From Polytrichum commune (taxonomy: Eukaryota > Streptophyta > Polytrichopsida > Polytrichales > Polytrichaceae): a stretch of DNA of 64,000 nt. Under the pieces are notes generated by a model, which saw only the letters and a list, made by a program, of their open reading frames with translations, was not told where the DNA came from and made no database searches. The stretch lies in assembly GCA_950295325.1 (NCBI GenBank), contig OX485803.1:36037554-36101553 (forward strand), given 5' to 3'. The position numbers and the translations under genes are program-made. The number at the start of each line of letters is the position of its first letter. The first letter of the stretch is position 1. Shown here piece after piece: positions 1 to 21,100 of the stretch.

Positions 1-8814
<8,814 letters not shown>

Positions 8815-9480
8815 TGAATGGCAGAGGTATTTTGGTGGCTACCATCGCTCAACCCTGTGGTGTTTGGCAGTGTGGCACTTCTATGTTTTGATCATCATTT
8901 AGCTGAAAACTTTTGATAGGGAGGCATGGATAAGGTTAGCAATGAGAGAGCATCCTGGGCTTCTTGTCCGTCAGTTGTGAAACAGAATAGACTGGAGTTT
9001 TTTTGTTAGCTTGCTCAGGTCTCGTACCGTCTTTCTGCAACGACACCCACTTTTGAAGAGGAGTGTTGAGATCAAAACATGTCACTCTTCACATTGCACC
9101 TATCTTAAATGCTGTGTTTTGACTATGCAACATCATTTAACTTTAATGTTTATACAAGCCTGTAGGCATATTGCCCTTTCCTGAAGCACTAGCATCATGC
9201 GCTTGGAAAAGCATCCAAGAGAGTTTTTGTGCTGTGTCCCAAGAGAGTGAGGGTTGGTTGTGGTCTTTGTTTCTGTATTGATTGTACTTCATTGAGTGTG
9301 CAGGTTCAATGTGGAATCTAGTTGTAGAGGAGCTTTGGATCTTCGTTCCCTAAGATCTTTGCCGAGACTTGTCTGTGTACTTGTGCCTCTCATAGAGCAA
9401 TTCTTTTGCTTGTTGAAGACATTCCTATTGTACATAGCAATTCCATGAGATCATAAACATTTTGCAGTGTTCGCAATACA
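8815..9480 (+). other. Probable 3' UTR and flank of the remodeller gene
   Basis: No open frame worth reporting follows the TAA at 8812-8814. The stretch is T-rich on the plus strand and resembles a plant 3' UTR. No single polyadenylation signal stands out, so the transcript end is not placed. Confidence 0.4.
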
Positions 9481-10435
9481 TACCTTTGAAGAACTCATGT
9501 TGGGCCTCCTGTGCAACTCACTACTTTGCCCTTTTATACTAATGCTCGTCTACCTTTCTAGCTCAAGACGATTCTTTCTTATGTTTAATCTATGTGAATA
9601 GATTAGTCCATTTGAGCTACCTTCATTTGCTTGTAATGAGTTGATTGATAGAGTGCGAGATTCAGAACAGAGCAACCCAAACTGATAGTTCATTGCTGGT
9701 TGCTTATAGTATGTGTTTGGGTTCCTTTGAGAAAAAATACTTGGAAAGCAATCTTGAGTTACAGTTCAGGTGACATGAACCAAGTGGTATTATAGGAGAG
9801 GCACTATTCCCAATCAGGACCCCATCGGCAATCTTTAGGGTACAGGATTTTCGATCAGGCTGAGACTGAATTTTGATCAGGCTGGGATTGAATTTTGACC
9901 TGGCCGGAACAAGTCGTGCTATGACACCTGTCCTGCTTTTGAGTGGTAAAGTGAGGAGGAATGAGTGGTTAAAATGAGCAGTTATGGTAGACTCTAGATG
10001 GTGGTAACTTTTGGTTTCAAAAATTGGTAGTAACTTCAATCTAAGGAATAAAATTACCAAAAAAAGTTGCAATCCTCCTAATTTCTATCTTCCTACATGG
10101 GGAAAATTTGCACCACCTTATACTTCTCCAGATTTGGTGCAAAAAAAGTGATGGGTTATGGGTGCCTCTACTCTAAGTTAGTGGCGGTTTACATTTAGGT
10201 TGAAATGATTACACATTAAGGTACAATACCTCAGAAAATTGTTCCAGTGTTGGAAAAATCTACCTTTGATTAAATTTAAATGCCACCAAGCAAAAGCTAA
10301 TGGCCATGTGTAAGTTCCAATTTACTTCTAATGCAAGTCTAGAGGCCACATGTCATAAGCAATGGCATGCAAAAGCACACATGCACGATAATCATAAGCT
10401 CAAAGCCACATAAATCAATGGAACAATTTTGTGAG
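9481..10435. other. Intergenic, no gene recognised
   Basis: A minus-strand open frame at 9704-10072 has no recognisable domain and mixed low-complexity composition. A 22-bp unit (TCAGGCTGAGACTGAATTTT and similar) is repeated twice near 9857-9900. Nothing else is supported. Confidence 0.4.
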
Positions 10436-10560
10436 TGCATTGTGTACAAGAACTTGCTTTGTTGTAGAGTTGTGCAGATTGATTAGACTTGTAGTCTTGC
10501 CCTGTAGAGTTGTGCAATATTGATTAGACTTGTACTCTTGTTGTAAAGTTGTGTATACAC
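10436..10560 (+). repeat. Short tandem repeat, unit about 40 bp
   Basis: The unit TGTAGAGTTGTGCA...GATTAGACTTGTA.TCTTG occurs twice in full, followed by a partial third copy (TGTAAAGTTGTG). It lies immediately upstream of the Tc1-like fragment and could be part of the same old element. Confidence 0.6.
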
Positions 10561-10617
10561 ACACCATTTGTTTTGATTTTCTTTGTATTTTGAAGTCTCT
10601 GCTCCCAAGTAGAAAAG

Positions 10618-11037
10618 ATGGCTTGTCCATTATCTTCTCATAAGAAATCAAATGTCATTTCCATGTTGCAGAGAGGGGTTGGTGTTAGAGAAGTGTCAAG
10701 GGGTTTGCATGTAGGTGTTGAAACTGTACACAGGCTTCGAAAGAAATTTGTTTCTACTGTAGAATTATCACATGGAGGTAGACCAAGAAAATTGACTCAT
10801 GCAATGGAACGGTCTTGTGTGTTGGATATGACTAGAAAGAAGCTTAATACTGTTGTAGAGGCTACAAAAAATGTGCAAGAGGCATTTGGGATGCAAGTGT
10901 GTGTTGAAACAGTGAGACATCGCACATTGAAGTTGTTACACATTCGAAGACCACACCAAGCCCACACCAAAGTTTGCGCTCCAGAGCTGATCTACACCAA
11001 AGCTGAGGATTGCACCCACAACCTAGATCTGCATTGA
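10618..11037 (+). pseudogene. Tc1-like transposase N-terminal fragment (helix-turn-helix)
   Basis: The 139-residue frame starts at an ATG and reads like the paired DNA-binding region of Tc1-type transposases. Residues 10-45 resemble a first helix-turn-helix (SMLQRGVGVREVSRGLHVGV ending in ETVHRLRKK). A GGRPRKLT hook follows, then a second helix-turn-helix with VCVETVRHRTLKLLHI near residues 97-112. No DDE/DDD catalytic domain follows. After about residue 115 the sequence becomes repetitive (HTKVCAPELIYTKAED) and stops. Either this is a truncated element or the start of a domesticated DNA-binding protein. The Tc1-like assignment rests on motif shape only. Confidence 0.55.
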
Positions 11038-12289
11038 AGCTGAGAATTGCATCACAGCAGCCCACACCCCGACGTCGTAACCAAGGAAGCCAAGAGAAGT
11101 GAGCTATCTCAACACTTGCAACAGCTGAGAAGCGCATCCGCAACATAGGAGAAGCCACAGATCAGACCACAAAACAAAGAAGCTACTGTCCACAACAACC
11201 TTAGGAGTGAGTGACCAGATCAGAGCTAACACACTCAAAAAGAGACCCTGCACTAACCTTAGGAGTGATTGAGGATATCTTGATACGACTTAGAGATCTT
11301 ATCTTGGGTTCACAGAGAAAGATTTAGAGCTTAGCAAGAATCAAAACTTGTGAGAATTTAGTTCGTCCTTAGTGAGAATCAGAAACATCCACCCGAGCAT
11401 ACTAGCTTTGTGAAGATCGCATAATACTCATAGTTCTAAAGAGTAAGAAGGAGGGAAAATTTATTATAAAAATTTTAAAACAAAAAAAACTTCAGGAGCC
11501 CCCAACTCTGATCCAGAAAAGTAGAAGCAAAGCCAAAGGAGATACCAACCTCCAAAATCAAAAGGTAGAACTAGAATTGAAACCCAACTTAGAAATCTGA
11601 AACATGATTTAGGTAGAAACGAAAATCTTGATACAACTTTAGCACTACTGTAAGAATACATAGCCTCGTACAGTCTTAGTGAAAGAGATCAGAAGTTCCA
11701 ACTCTCCCCCCTTAAGATTCATCTTGAAACGGTGAAGGTTCAACCCCGGAGGAGAGTTGTCCAACATGGGAAGAGAAAGGGGAGGGGGATGACTATTGCC
11801 TTTATTCCCAAGAACCTTGAGATCAGAACTATTGTAACCATTTCGCAACAGATCTGTTTCTACTGGAAGCAATTTCCCTTGGAGCTGTCAACATTCACCA
11901 CCGAAGCTGTTGGGACAGTACCATTTAAGTGTTGTTGTAAGAATAATTTCAAAGAAAGAAAGAACTTTGTTGTCTAAGTACAGGCTGGTGGACACGAGGC
12001 TGTGTTGGGGCACACGAAGTTGTTACTGCAGTGCAACTGAGGTTGCTACTGCTGTTGTTGCTAAACCGAGGTTGCCCCTTTGCTGAACTATTGTCTGATG
12101 GAGGCTTCTGTTGCTACTGAACACACTGCCGAGGGAGCCGTTGCATGTGAAGAAGATACTGCCCGAATATATTAGAGTTCACCAACACTTAGAGTGCTGG
12201 TGGTGGATGTGAAAGTTGTTGTTGCTACCGGATATGGAGTTCTTGTTGTTGCTGGCTGCGAGGTTGCTACACCTAAGCTCACCAGTACC
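11038..12289. other. Repeat-like intergenic DNA, no intact gene
   Basis: Short repeated phrases occur, such as CACTAACCTTAGGAGTGA-type sequence near 11200-11265. Minus-strand (11645-11872) and plus-strand frames have no recognisable domain. The composition suggests an old retroelement flank, but no LTR pair or primer-binding site could be identified. Confidence 0.35.
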
Positions 12290-13914
12290 TAGGTATAACC
12301 CAGACACAATCACAATCCTCGTAACACCAGACCAAAACTGGTATCACAACCTCAACCCCCACGAGGGACCTTTTCCAGTCTCACATGTTATCGCACACTT
12401 CAAAGCTGACACCATCACATACAAAGAACCAACAATTCCACTAGAACTACGTATTGAACCTAGAACAGAAAGTCGCGCCATACACACTCTATGCGTCCAC
12501 CACAAGGCACACCCATTGGATTAGAAGGATATACCCAACAAATGTACAATATTGCTAACACCATCCAAACATATGCAATGTTCACCCAACCTGCACCACC
12601 TACACCGCAAGACACCCCAGTAAACCGTAGTATAAAATGATATAAACTCACATACCCCCCCCCCCCTTCACCCACCTACCACCCAAACCCCCAATACTCC
12701 ACTAATCACCAAAATCGACAGATGTCTACCTCTCAAATACCTACCACAATTATGTTATTACACAATTGGATCATTCAAACCACCTAAAGAAACATCTCAA
12801 GGACATTGGAAACGCGAACAAGCAAGGTATGGTATCTACAACTCTATAAAAAATCTAAAAATTGCAGTAAGACTACCAGGGCTACAAAACATACTACGAG
12901 CAAAAATGATGGCCATACACCACACTCTCCAACTCCTGACCACCACATATCGTGATGAACCAACACATATCTTCACGGATTGCCTCAATGTCCTATATTT
13001 ACTAAACACTCAAAATCAAACACCCCACACTACATAATAGCCACCCCTACAAAAATATCCTTGAATCCATGACCACAATGCTACAATCCCGCAAACAAAT
13101 CATCACACTCCATAAAGTCAAAGCCCATGCTAACATTAATGGCAATGAACAAGCATACACATTAGCCAAATTAGGATGCGAACTAGATCATAGAGACACC
13201 GCAATGCCACATGAACATGCATCATACTACCTCCAAAAAGACTGGTGGCACTCAGTGCAAGAAACACTAGACAAAGGCCCCACATGACACCTTGGAAAAC
13301 ACGTCCTCAAATATGACAAAAACCATAATTTAGAGGTCATAGCTAACCAAACACACCAACTACACAAGTGGCTCGAAAATAAAGATATTGACAAGACATT
13401 ATCAAACAATTCTTGGACAAATCCAAGTATTACGGATAAATTAAAAACATGGCTAATCAAATTCTGAACGCGACGGTACATGGGCCACGCCCTCTCATAA
13501 AAATAAAAAACACATTCCAACAAATTAACATAATCGCCACACAATATGCACACTCAATACTAGTCCATAAACGAAGACTAGAGAACCGACAATCTGTCAC
13601 AGACCTTCAAGACCTAGCATAACTAAATAAACTAACTTATAGCACGGTACACTTTACCCTGTAAAACAATGCCGCTATACTAGATAAACCCCACTAACAA
13701 CAATCACATGCTACCGGGTACCGGTTAACCGGCTATTAGTTATTAATATAGTGTCTACTCTCTACAAAGGGTGAAGTAGTTCTACATCTAACTTCATTGC
13801 CCTAGGGCGTGGCCAAGGATGTTCTACGAACAAACACTCTATTCACACTATTCACTCCAGCCTCCTCCGGAGACCGGAGTTCTTCTTCTTCTTCTTCTTC
13901 TTCTTCTTTGTTTT
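12290..13914 (+). pseudogene. Decayed non-LTR retrotransposon (LINE) with dead RNase H
   Basis: A frameshifted remnant of a LINE ORF. In the frame entered near 12754 it reads YYTIGSFKPPKE...ILRAKMMAIHHTL...IFTDCLNVLYLL, and in another frame LHKVKAHANINGNEQAYTLA (13094-13160). Together these form an RNase H domain. Around 13440 it reads LIKF, a stop and RRYMGHA, then jumps to a tail (NIIATQYAHSILVHKRRLEN, from about 13520) that matches the C-terminus of the second LINE copy at 55.6-56.8 kb. The zinc-knuckle/endonuclease part is therefore deleted. The 3' end is CTCCGGAGACCGGAGTTC followed by a (TTC)n tail ending near 13914. No target duplication was found on the left, so the 5' boundary is approximate. 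Confidence 0.75.
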
Positions 13915-14041
13915 TAGTTGCTAAAAACACGCCTTGAAATAAGATGCTGGAGAATGGGTAAAATCTATCATATCAGTAAACATGTTATTGTTCTTGCATA
14001 GTTAAATCTATACACAAAGGGTCACTTATAAAGCACTATAT

Positions 14042-14366
14042 CACTTAAGGTAGAGGGGCCCTTTCCCGCTCGGGTCCTTAAACCGCTCACTAGACCTATC
14101 CAAACAAGAGGTACATTATAGCTTCCAACCTCAAATTTCTATGTAATCATGGTGTACATTTTTGGGGTGAGTGGTTTTGGGTACCCCTATGAGTTCTCCT
14201 TCCAAAATTCATAACTAATTCAATATTAATCCAAAATTAATTATTCCAATTGGTCCAATTTCCAATGTACTTTGCACATCTTCCAAGATTGATTCACCCT
14301 TAATAACTCCCCAATGAACATGCCAATCTGAAATTCGAGCGGGAAAGGGCCCCTCTACCTTAAGTG
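14042..14366. mobile_element. MITE with 31-bp perfect terminal inverted repeats
   Basis: The first 31 bases (14042-14072, beginning CACTTAAGGTAGAGGGGCCC) are the exact reverse complement of the last 31 (14336-14366, ending CTCTACCTTAAGTG). The 325-bp element has no coding capacity. Flanking bases give no convincing target duplication. If the outer TTAA on each side were the duplicated target, the element would be slightly shorter. The superfamily is not assigned. Confidence 0.8.
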
Positions 14367-16703
14367 GGAAGGAAAATTGAGTGCGAGCCCCTAGGAGTTA
14401 GTACAAAGCGGAAAGACGAAGAAATGGGTTTTCAGGTAGTATGTTAAGGTGAAGTAGAATTTTCCTTGAAAGTGTTGATGGTCCCATCTCAACACACTAG
14501 AACCATGCCACCAAATTGGTTCTAATGAAATCTAACCATTAAAGCACATTGCCTTAATACCCGTATGTTGATAAAATATGTTGATAAGATGATGTTTTCT
14601 TTGGTTCAAATAAAGGGATATCAATATTTACTAATCCATAGGGATTTTGTCCAAATGAGAATAGATGGCACATTGAACTACTTGTGAAACAAAATTGGAT
14701 TAGATATTCCACAAGGAGTTTTCATTTGCTTTTTTTTTTTTTTTTGAAATGGCAAGTGTGTTCAAATCCATGCACAATCGGCAAAACTTTCTTTACTAGT
14801 GGAGCGCAATAAAGACACAAAAATACTTTATAAATGATGGTTCCCATGTCCAATGGTCACTTGTCAACGAAAAAAAATTGTTAGTAACCTTCTATACAAG
14901 ATATTGATGCAATTTACATATGGCTTGGAGAATTTTGGTAAAAAGGACCTATTAGGTCATGTGCACATTCCTTGAACAATCGTGAGCATTAACATTGAAT
15001 GGAAGAATGAAATGCTTACTAGTAGTTGCATGTTGTTTATTTCTTGCATGGCAACTGAACTATTTTCTTTAAAACATACTCACAAACTTGGAATTTTCTG
15101 GAACCTAGTTGAACACAATGTGTATGAACTAGGGAAGGAGAGAAAGAGACAATATAAATGCAAGGAAGAAGGAGGAGATGGAGGAAGGGGGGATGGGAGG
15201 AAAGAAATATAGATCTTCCTTCTTTCTATGAGACAAATGTAGTCAATTTTCCTTGGGGGGCACACTTCCAATATTTTTCAAAAGAAGGTGGAATATAACA
15301 TATGGTGACATTTATTTTTCAAAAGTAAAAATTATAATTAAAAATGATGGCCTTTACACCTAACACTTGGGTGGAAAAAACTTTGCCTACTAGTTTATAG
15401 GTGATTTTTAAAATAAAATTATATGCAACATTTATGGACAAATGTCCCAAGAGAAAAATCAAAGTTTTGTTGAGAAAATATGAAGAAAATGTATGCCAAA
15501 TGAAATTTTCATTGCTATGTTTTTGTGTACCGGAATCTTGAAATATGTCTTTATTACTTCTAGTCCTACTTTCAAAGTTTTTAATTTCTTAAGGTAAATA
15601 TATGGTTATGGATATAAAAGCTCCAGATTTTATAATTAACATACCATCCCATCACAAGGCTTGAAGTCCAATATCATGTAATTATGGGTCCTCAAAATGT
15701 ATGCCAAAAGAATACCCCCTAAAATATGTTGGATATTGCACATGTATGCAACATTTTACACTGGGTGACCCCATGTGCAATTTTTGAATCATATGGCACC
15801 TCTACAAAATACTCTCTAAACATGGTCCTTTATTTATTTCGCAATTTCTTTTTGGTCATTTCATGGTTTATAGTGACTTTACAACCACACAAATGCCTAG
15901 TGTTCTTCGAGCATCTAAGTGTTGCGGTGACTATCTTACTTGGAAGTTATGTTTCCCTACTCGCTACAAACAACTATCCACATGAATTCACCTGCAAATT
16001 GCACTTCCTCATGTGGTTCACATGGTTAAGTGAACTGACGACCAATAGATGAATGCTTCTGATTTTTAGTTTGTAATTTTTTAAATAATTTTCCCATGTT
16101 TCTAGTGCCCCTAATTTCTATATCCCCTCTTATTACAATTATCCTTAAAAGGTCAGATACAAGGCAAAACACGAGAAAAATATCTAGAGTTTCATCATAT
16201 TTTGTATAGTTTGCCTCTCCTTTGTTAGGACCTATAAATAAACACAAGGTTGAGAGGTTTTCCTCCTATTCTTGGCCTTACTAGACTTTTAAACTCGAGT
16301 TTGAGTTTTTTCTTTGGGAACATGTACATTGAACTTGGGAACTTCAATATCCGAAGTATGTGTTCGAAACAAATAGTCTCCAACCAAGAGCACCTCTAAA
16401 CACCGGATGGTTGCACCCAACCTTGGTGAGATCACAAGCTATATACTTTTGTAAACCATGTCCGGTTAGGGATTAATTAAGGATGGGCTATTTATTTAAA
16501 TTTCCTGAATTAATGGCACCCTATTAGTAGATAAAATGGTACTTTGAGGTGTTTGTTAAGACCCTATAGGTAAATATAATCTATACCATGAATTTATTTT
16601 AAAATCTCTATTTTGTGTGGAAACTATACCATTTATCAAAATATTGAAATTTTAACTTATTTTGATGTTAATCCATAACCAAACAACCGCACTACATTAA
16701 CGG
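14367..16703. other. AT-rich intergenic DNA, no gene recognised
   Basis: Several short open frames (14982-15212 and 15726-16052 on plus, 16026-16247 on minus) have no domain signature or splice context. A poly-T run lies near 14731-14745. Nothing is supported here. Confidence 0.4.
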
Positions 16704-16715
16704 TACATGCAAATA

Positions 16716-16755
16716 CTCCGGAGACGGGAGTTCTTCTTTTTCTTCTTCTTATTCT
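16716..16755 (+). mobile_element. 40-bp LINE 3'-end micro-insertion with 12-bp target duplication
   Basis: The 40 bases starting CTCCGGAGACGGGAGTTCTT and running into a TTC-rich tail are flanked by identical TACATGCAAATA repeats at 16704-16715 and 16756-16767. The insert matches the 3' terminus of the decayed LINE (13865 onward) apart from one base, so it is best read as an extremely 5'-truncated retrotransposition of that family. Confidence 0.75.
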
Positions 16756-17209
16756 TACATGCAAATAAATTGAATGGTATATGGTTGTAACACTATTGTG
16801 AAACTCTCAATGACCACCCCAGGCTTGCCAACATCTAAATTCGATGATTTTTAGTCAATTGAAGCAAATTCTTCATTTAATGCAAAGACATCCTTTATTC
16901 CTCACACAAATTGTTCTATCCCTCCAAATATAACACACTTTACTTTATTAATAAAAGTTAAATACTACCTATATGTTTCACCCACCCTATTTTGGATATA
17001 ATATTATATGGGTCATTCCATCCAAGCTATAGTATTTCCGAAATTTGTATAAAAAAATTCTCTCTTAACTTAAAAGTAACCTATATTTTTTCTCATGTGA
17101 TTTCATAAAATTTCAACAACAACCTCCCTGTGCACCCAACCCTTGAAGGATAACTTTAATAGGAATGAAGAAAACGATAAGATAAATGTGCCTAAATTCA
17201 ACATAGCCA

Positions 17210-17322
17210 TTAATTTGGACACCCATATTTGAGTGATATGTGGTTAAGGGTGGATCTAAGAATGGAAACTAGAAAGAACAAGTGTTCAAAAGAGATTGGA
17301 CTACGTGCTCGGAACATGCCAA
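17210..17322 (-). repeat. Dispersed repeat copy 1, distal half, split by the CACTA insertion
   Basis: The reverse complement of this flank (CCACCCTTAACCACATATCA, CTCAAATATGGGTGTCC) matches the 3' part of the repeats at 53758 and 57867 (CACACCTAATCACTTCTCAC, CTCAAATGTATGTGTC). Its proximal half continues on the other side of the transposon. Confidence 0.55.
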
Positions 17323-17351
17323 CACTACAACAGATTGGGTATTTTGTGACT
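17323..17351 (+). repeat. CACTA left terminal inverted repeat
   Basis: 29 bases beginning CACTACAACAGATTGGGTAT, identical to the reverse complement of 32502-32530. The match breaks at the 30th base. This is the expected transposase recognition end. Confidence 0.97.
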
Positions 17352-17960
17352 GTAATTTATGACTGCCTTAAGTAATAAAATCCCAAAATATGACTGACAA
17401 GGCTCCGGATGCGGATGACGCGCGCGGTGACTGGGTCTAGTCATTACCGACGAGTCGCTTCGGACATGAGTCATATGAATATATACGGTTGTGGAGGCGT
17501 ATAAAAGGACAGATTCTACGATCCCCACTGCACGTGGGGCATACCTTGACTAGCCTTGGAGTATGTGCCCTTTTTTGACCTGCCCGGGCAGAAAAAATAC
17601 CAAACCGACGTGGCATGTGACTCCATGTAGTCATGTTTTCTGCTGACGTGTAATATGACTTGCATGTGTCATAATTTTGCTGACGTGGCAAGCCACGTGG
17701 AATGTGACTGCTAGTTTTTTGACTGCTTGTAGTCATGTTTTTTGGGGCGTTGGTCACATTTCCTGCGGGGATGACATTATTGTATGACGTTCTGTAGTCA
17801 TATTCTTAGTAACATGTGATGCATAATGTGACATGATGGAGTGATATTCGCGTAGATGGAGAGTCACATTGTGTAGTTCTTTGTGCGTTGTTGTAACTGT
17901 ATTGAGTTAGATTCGTATTACTTGCAATTTTGAATATCAGTCACATTTTGTGGCACATTC
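17352..17960. repeat. Left subterminal ATGACT/AGTCAT motif region
   Basis: Many TATGACTG, TGTGACT and TAGTCAT copies in both orientations, including paired forms such as GTGACTCCATGTAGTCATG near 17621 and GACTGCTTGTAGTCATG near 17718. In En/Spm the TnpA protein binds repeated short subterminal motifs. These are the obvious candidates for such sites here. Confidence 0.7.
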
Positions 17961-18141
17961 CAAGCAATGACGACACATTCAAGTCATGTGCTACATGACT
18001 GAGCCAAATAAGAAATTGAGCACACAAATTGAGCAGATAAATTTCAATAACTTGAACAATATTATGTAGTCTATGTCTCCAAGCATATCCAAATGTGTTC
18101 ATCTTTCCTACATGATTCCTGAATGCGTAAACTACCAAAAT

Positions 18142-21100
18142 CTAAGTGGTTTGTTGAGCTTCCGGCGGGATAGCCTTCAATGCTTCCACAGGCCACTTGG
18201 TGATGGACTTCAGTGCATCGCCCAGACGCAGCATCGGAGGATCGTCGTCGTTGTTGCCCTCGTACAACAACACGGACTCTGCTCCCGGCTCGATTGAAGA
18301 CACGCAAACTGATATGTTGCCCTCCTCAATGAGGCGCCCGTGGAGTGAGCCTCCTGCAAGGCTCACGATGATGCCTTGCGCCACTACGTTCGCCTTGGCC
18401 TTGTTCTCCTCGTCCAAGTCAAACAATTTGACATTGGACCCCGTGGCCAACGGCAAGAGTGCGTCCTCCACCAACGCATTAGCCGTCTCCGACAATACGA
18501 GAGTGTCATCTTCTGCTTGTGTCTGCAGCAGAAAACGTAATTATCAACAATCAAAACAATCCGCGTGGAGTTACTGGAGCTTCAATACTTAAAATATAAC
18601 CTCACACTAGGCTATGATTGCATAATATGACAGGACATACTCATATAACGCACCGTAGTCATCAGATATGACAACAATGAGTAATATAATTACGACCTAT
18701 AACTGACCATAGTCATATGATTGGATATAGTCATACAACCCATGACTAGCCATAGTCATATGAATGAACATAGTCATATTTCCTATGACTGACCATAGTC
18801 ATATGACTACACAGAGTCATATTGTATGACCACAATAAGTTACATATTCACCTAGGGTCCTCATATTACTTCGTGGAGTGACATACATATGCGGACATAT
18901 GTTATCAACATTTACCTTGTTTGCTATTGGAGTGAGAACCAAATAGAAACAAAATATATCCAAGAGCAGCTTACCTGTGTCGATGAACCCACCAGGTTCG
19001 CAGGTACCGACGCTAGATGGACCTCCTTGGTAAGATACGCCAAGCAATATTCAATATCGGATTGCTTGCGGGCCAATGCTTCGAATGGCCCGCAGATTTT
19101 GCGGAGGAAGTCATCGTTGGGGTTTAGGGGATCCCAAAGCGGAAAGTTTAGGACATTTGAAGAGGGGGGACGCGCCGTCGCCGTTGTATCCCAATCGATT
19201 TGGAGACATCGTGTTGAGTCGTGCGTGGGGTCCGGAATCATATCAAATAGATTGCGAAGGTCTCTTATTGGGTTCTGGAGGGGGTAAGTCCTCCCCCACA
19301 GAAAGCTCCATTGAGTTGTCGTTCCCGATGCAAGAAATGCACCTACAACCTCTAGTACGTTCTGCTCTACGGGGGACCATATCCCGACATCAAAATTAGA
19401 GAACAATATCGACAAAAACTTGTCACAGTCGGTTCTTTTATTTTATTTTTACATTCAGGTCCTTTGCGTGGTGGATCACTAGATCCGGGCCCCACTCTCT
19501 CATATCGTACAGAGGTCTGATATCGCAAAGAAGTCCTACAACATTCAACACTATAATTTTCCTACGCCCGGAGTCCGACACTCTTACCGAGGGGACCTTC
19601 GCAGCTAACGGCTGTATCTTCGGAGCATTGCCAACCTTCTTCTTCTTCTTCTGTGGACTGCCTCCTTTATGTGGCCGTTTTGCCGGCCTCTTCGTCGCAG
19701 GCTCCTCATGGTCTTCGTCCTCCTGCAAGTCCACGGGTTGATCCTGACTCCCTCCAACCGTCATAACCTGGAAGGCCACGACCCAGTAACACTCTAGCGT
19801 TAGATTATGACTCGGCCCTGTCATACATGACTGCTTGTGATAACCTCATGTCATGTTATATGACTGCTACTTCTCATGTTTTATGACTGCAGTGAGTCAT
19901 ATAGTATGACCGCCTATAGTCGTATAACATGACTGCCTAGAGTCATATTATATGACTGCCTACTGTCATATTATGTGACATAGTCATATGACTATCCAAT
20001 GTTGAGGCCAAATTAAAGACATAAAGCTTGCACGTAAGTATAACTATCTGACAAGTATAATGTGCATATGACATGAATGCCAACCTCTTTCTGTCGAGCC
20101 ATTGCATGCTGGGTAGGCCGTGCATCGCGTTCCGCCAATAGCTTCTCCGCTTCGCCCTTCCTCTTCTTGGCTATGGGTTTCTTCTTTTGAATGACGGGTT
20201 GGCAACCCATATCTGCTAGGGTGTTACGCAGGGGCTCCGATGCCGCAATCGACCCAGTATGCCCGGATTCTGCCGACTTCCCAGTTGCCTGCATGTTCTA
20301 ATGATCCACATGAGGCGTGTATTAGTGAACGATCTTCATGCATGACATACAACATGGCTGAAGCAAAGGTGTTCCATACATGTACTCGAAGCGAGTACTA
20401 GAGGGTATACATACGCAACCTTTTCGGCGGTTACTTGGATCACGTCGACTCCCGCTTCCGCCGTGGCTGGCGGTTCCATGTCCGTGGCCGTCGTTCGCTT
20501 CTGCACCTCCAGTAGCAGCTGCTTCACCATAGCCTTCATATCTTCCATCTCCCCCTTCATGCTATCCTGGAAGTCGTGCAGCTCGGTCCGCGTAACAAAG
20601 AGGGCTCTATCTCCCGCTCTTGCATTTGGGAGTGGCCCTCTGGACGATGATGACCGGCCCCGTCCTGATTTCCCGGGTGTCGCTAGCTCGGTCTCCACCT
20701 CCAGCTGTGTCGGGGGCCGCTCTAAATCTGCGGCCTGTGAAAGGAGCAACTGTGGATCCATGAAAAATACGTAAACATACTAAATATGACTAGGTAAAGT
20801 CATATGACTCAGAATATGACTATCTAAAGTCATATTACTCAACATATGACTAGGTGAAGTCATATGACTCTCAAAATGACTAGGTGAAGTCATATGTGTC
20901 TGAATATGACTAGGTGAAGTCATATTCAGGTCACATGTGATTATCTATGGCCATATGACTCACGGTATGACTATGTAAAGTGATATCATTCATTATATGA
21001 CTGAATTGTATGACTGCAGGTTGTCACCTATTTATGTTTGAATGACTTGCACACAAAATCACTTACCAGTCTAGAGCGCACCTCCCCCTCGGACCTTCCA

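Noticed and set aside
11457-12250. Possible LTR retrotransposon between the Tc1-like fragment and the first LINE
   Set aside because: No paired LTRs, primer-binding site, polypurine tract or protease/integrase/reverse transcriptase motif could be found.
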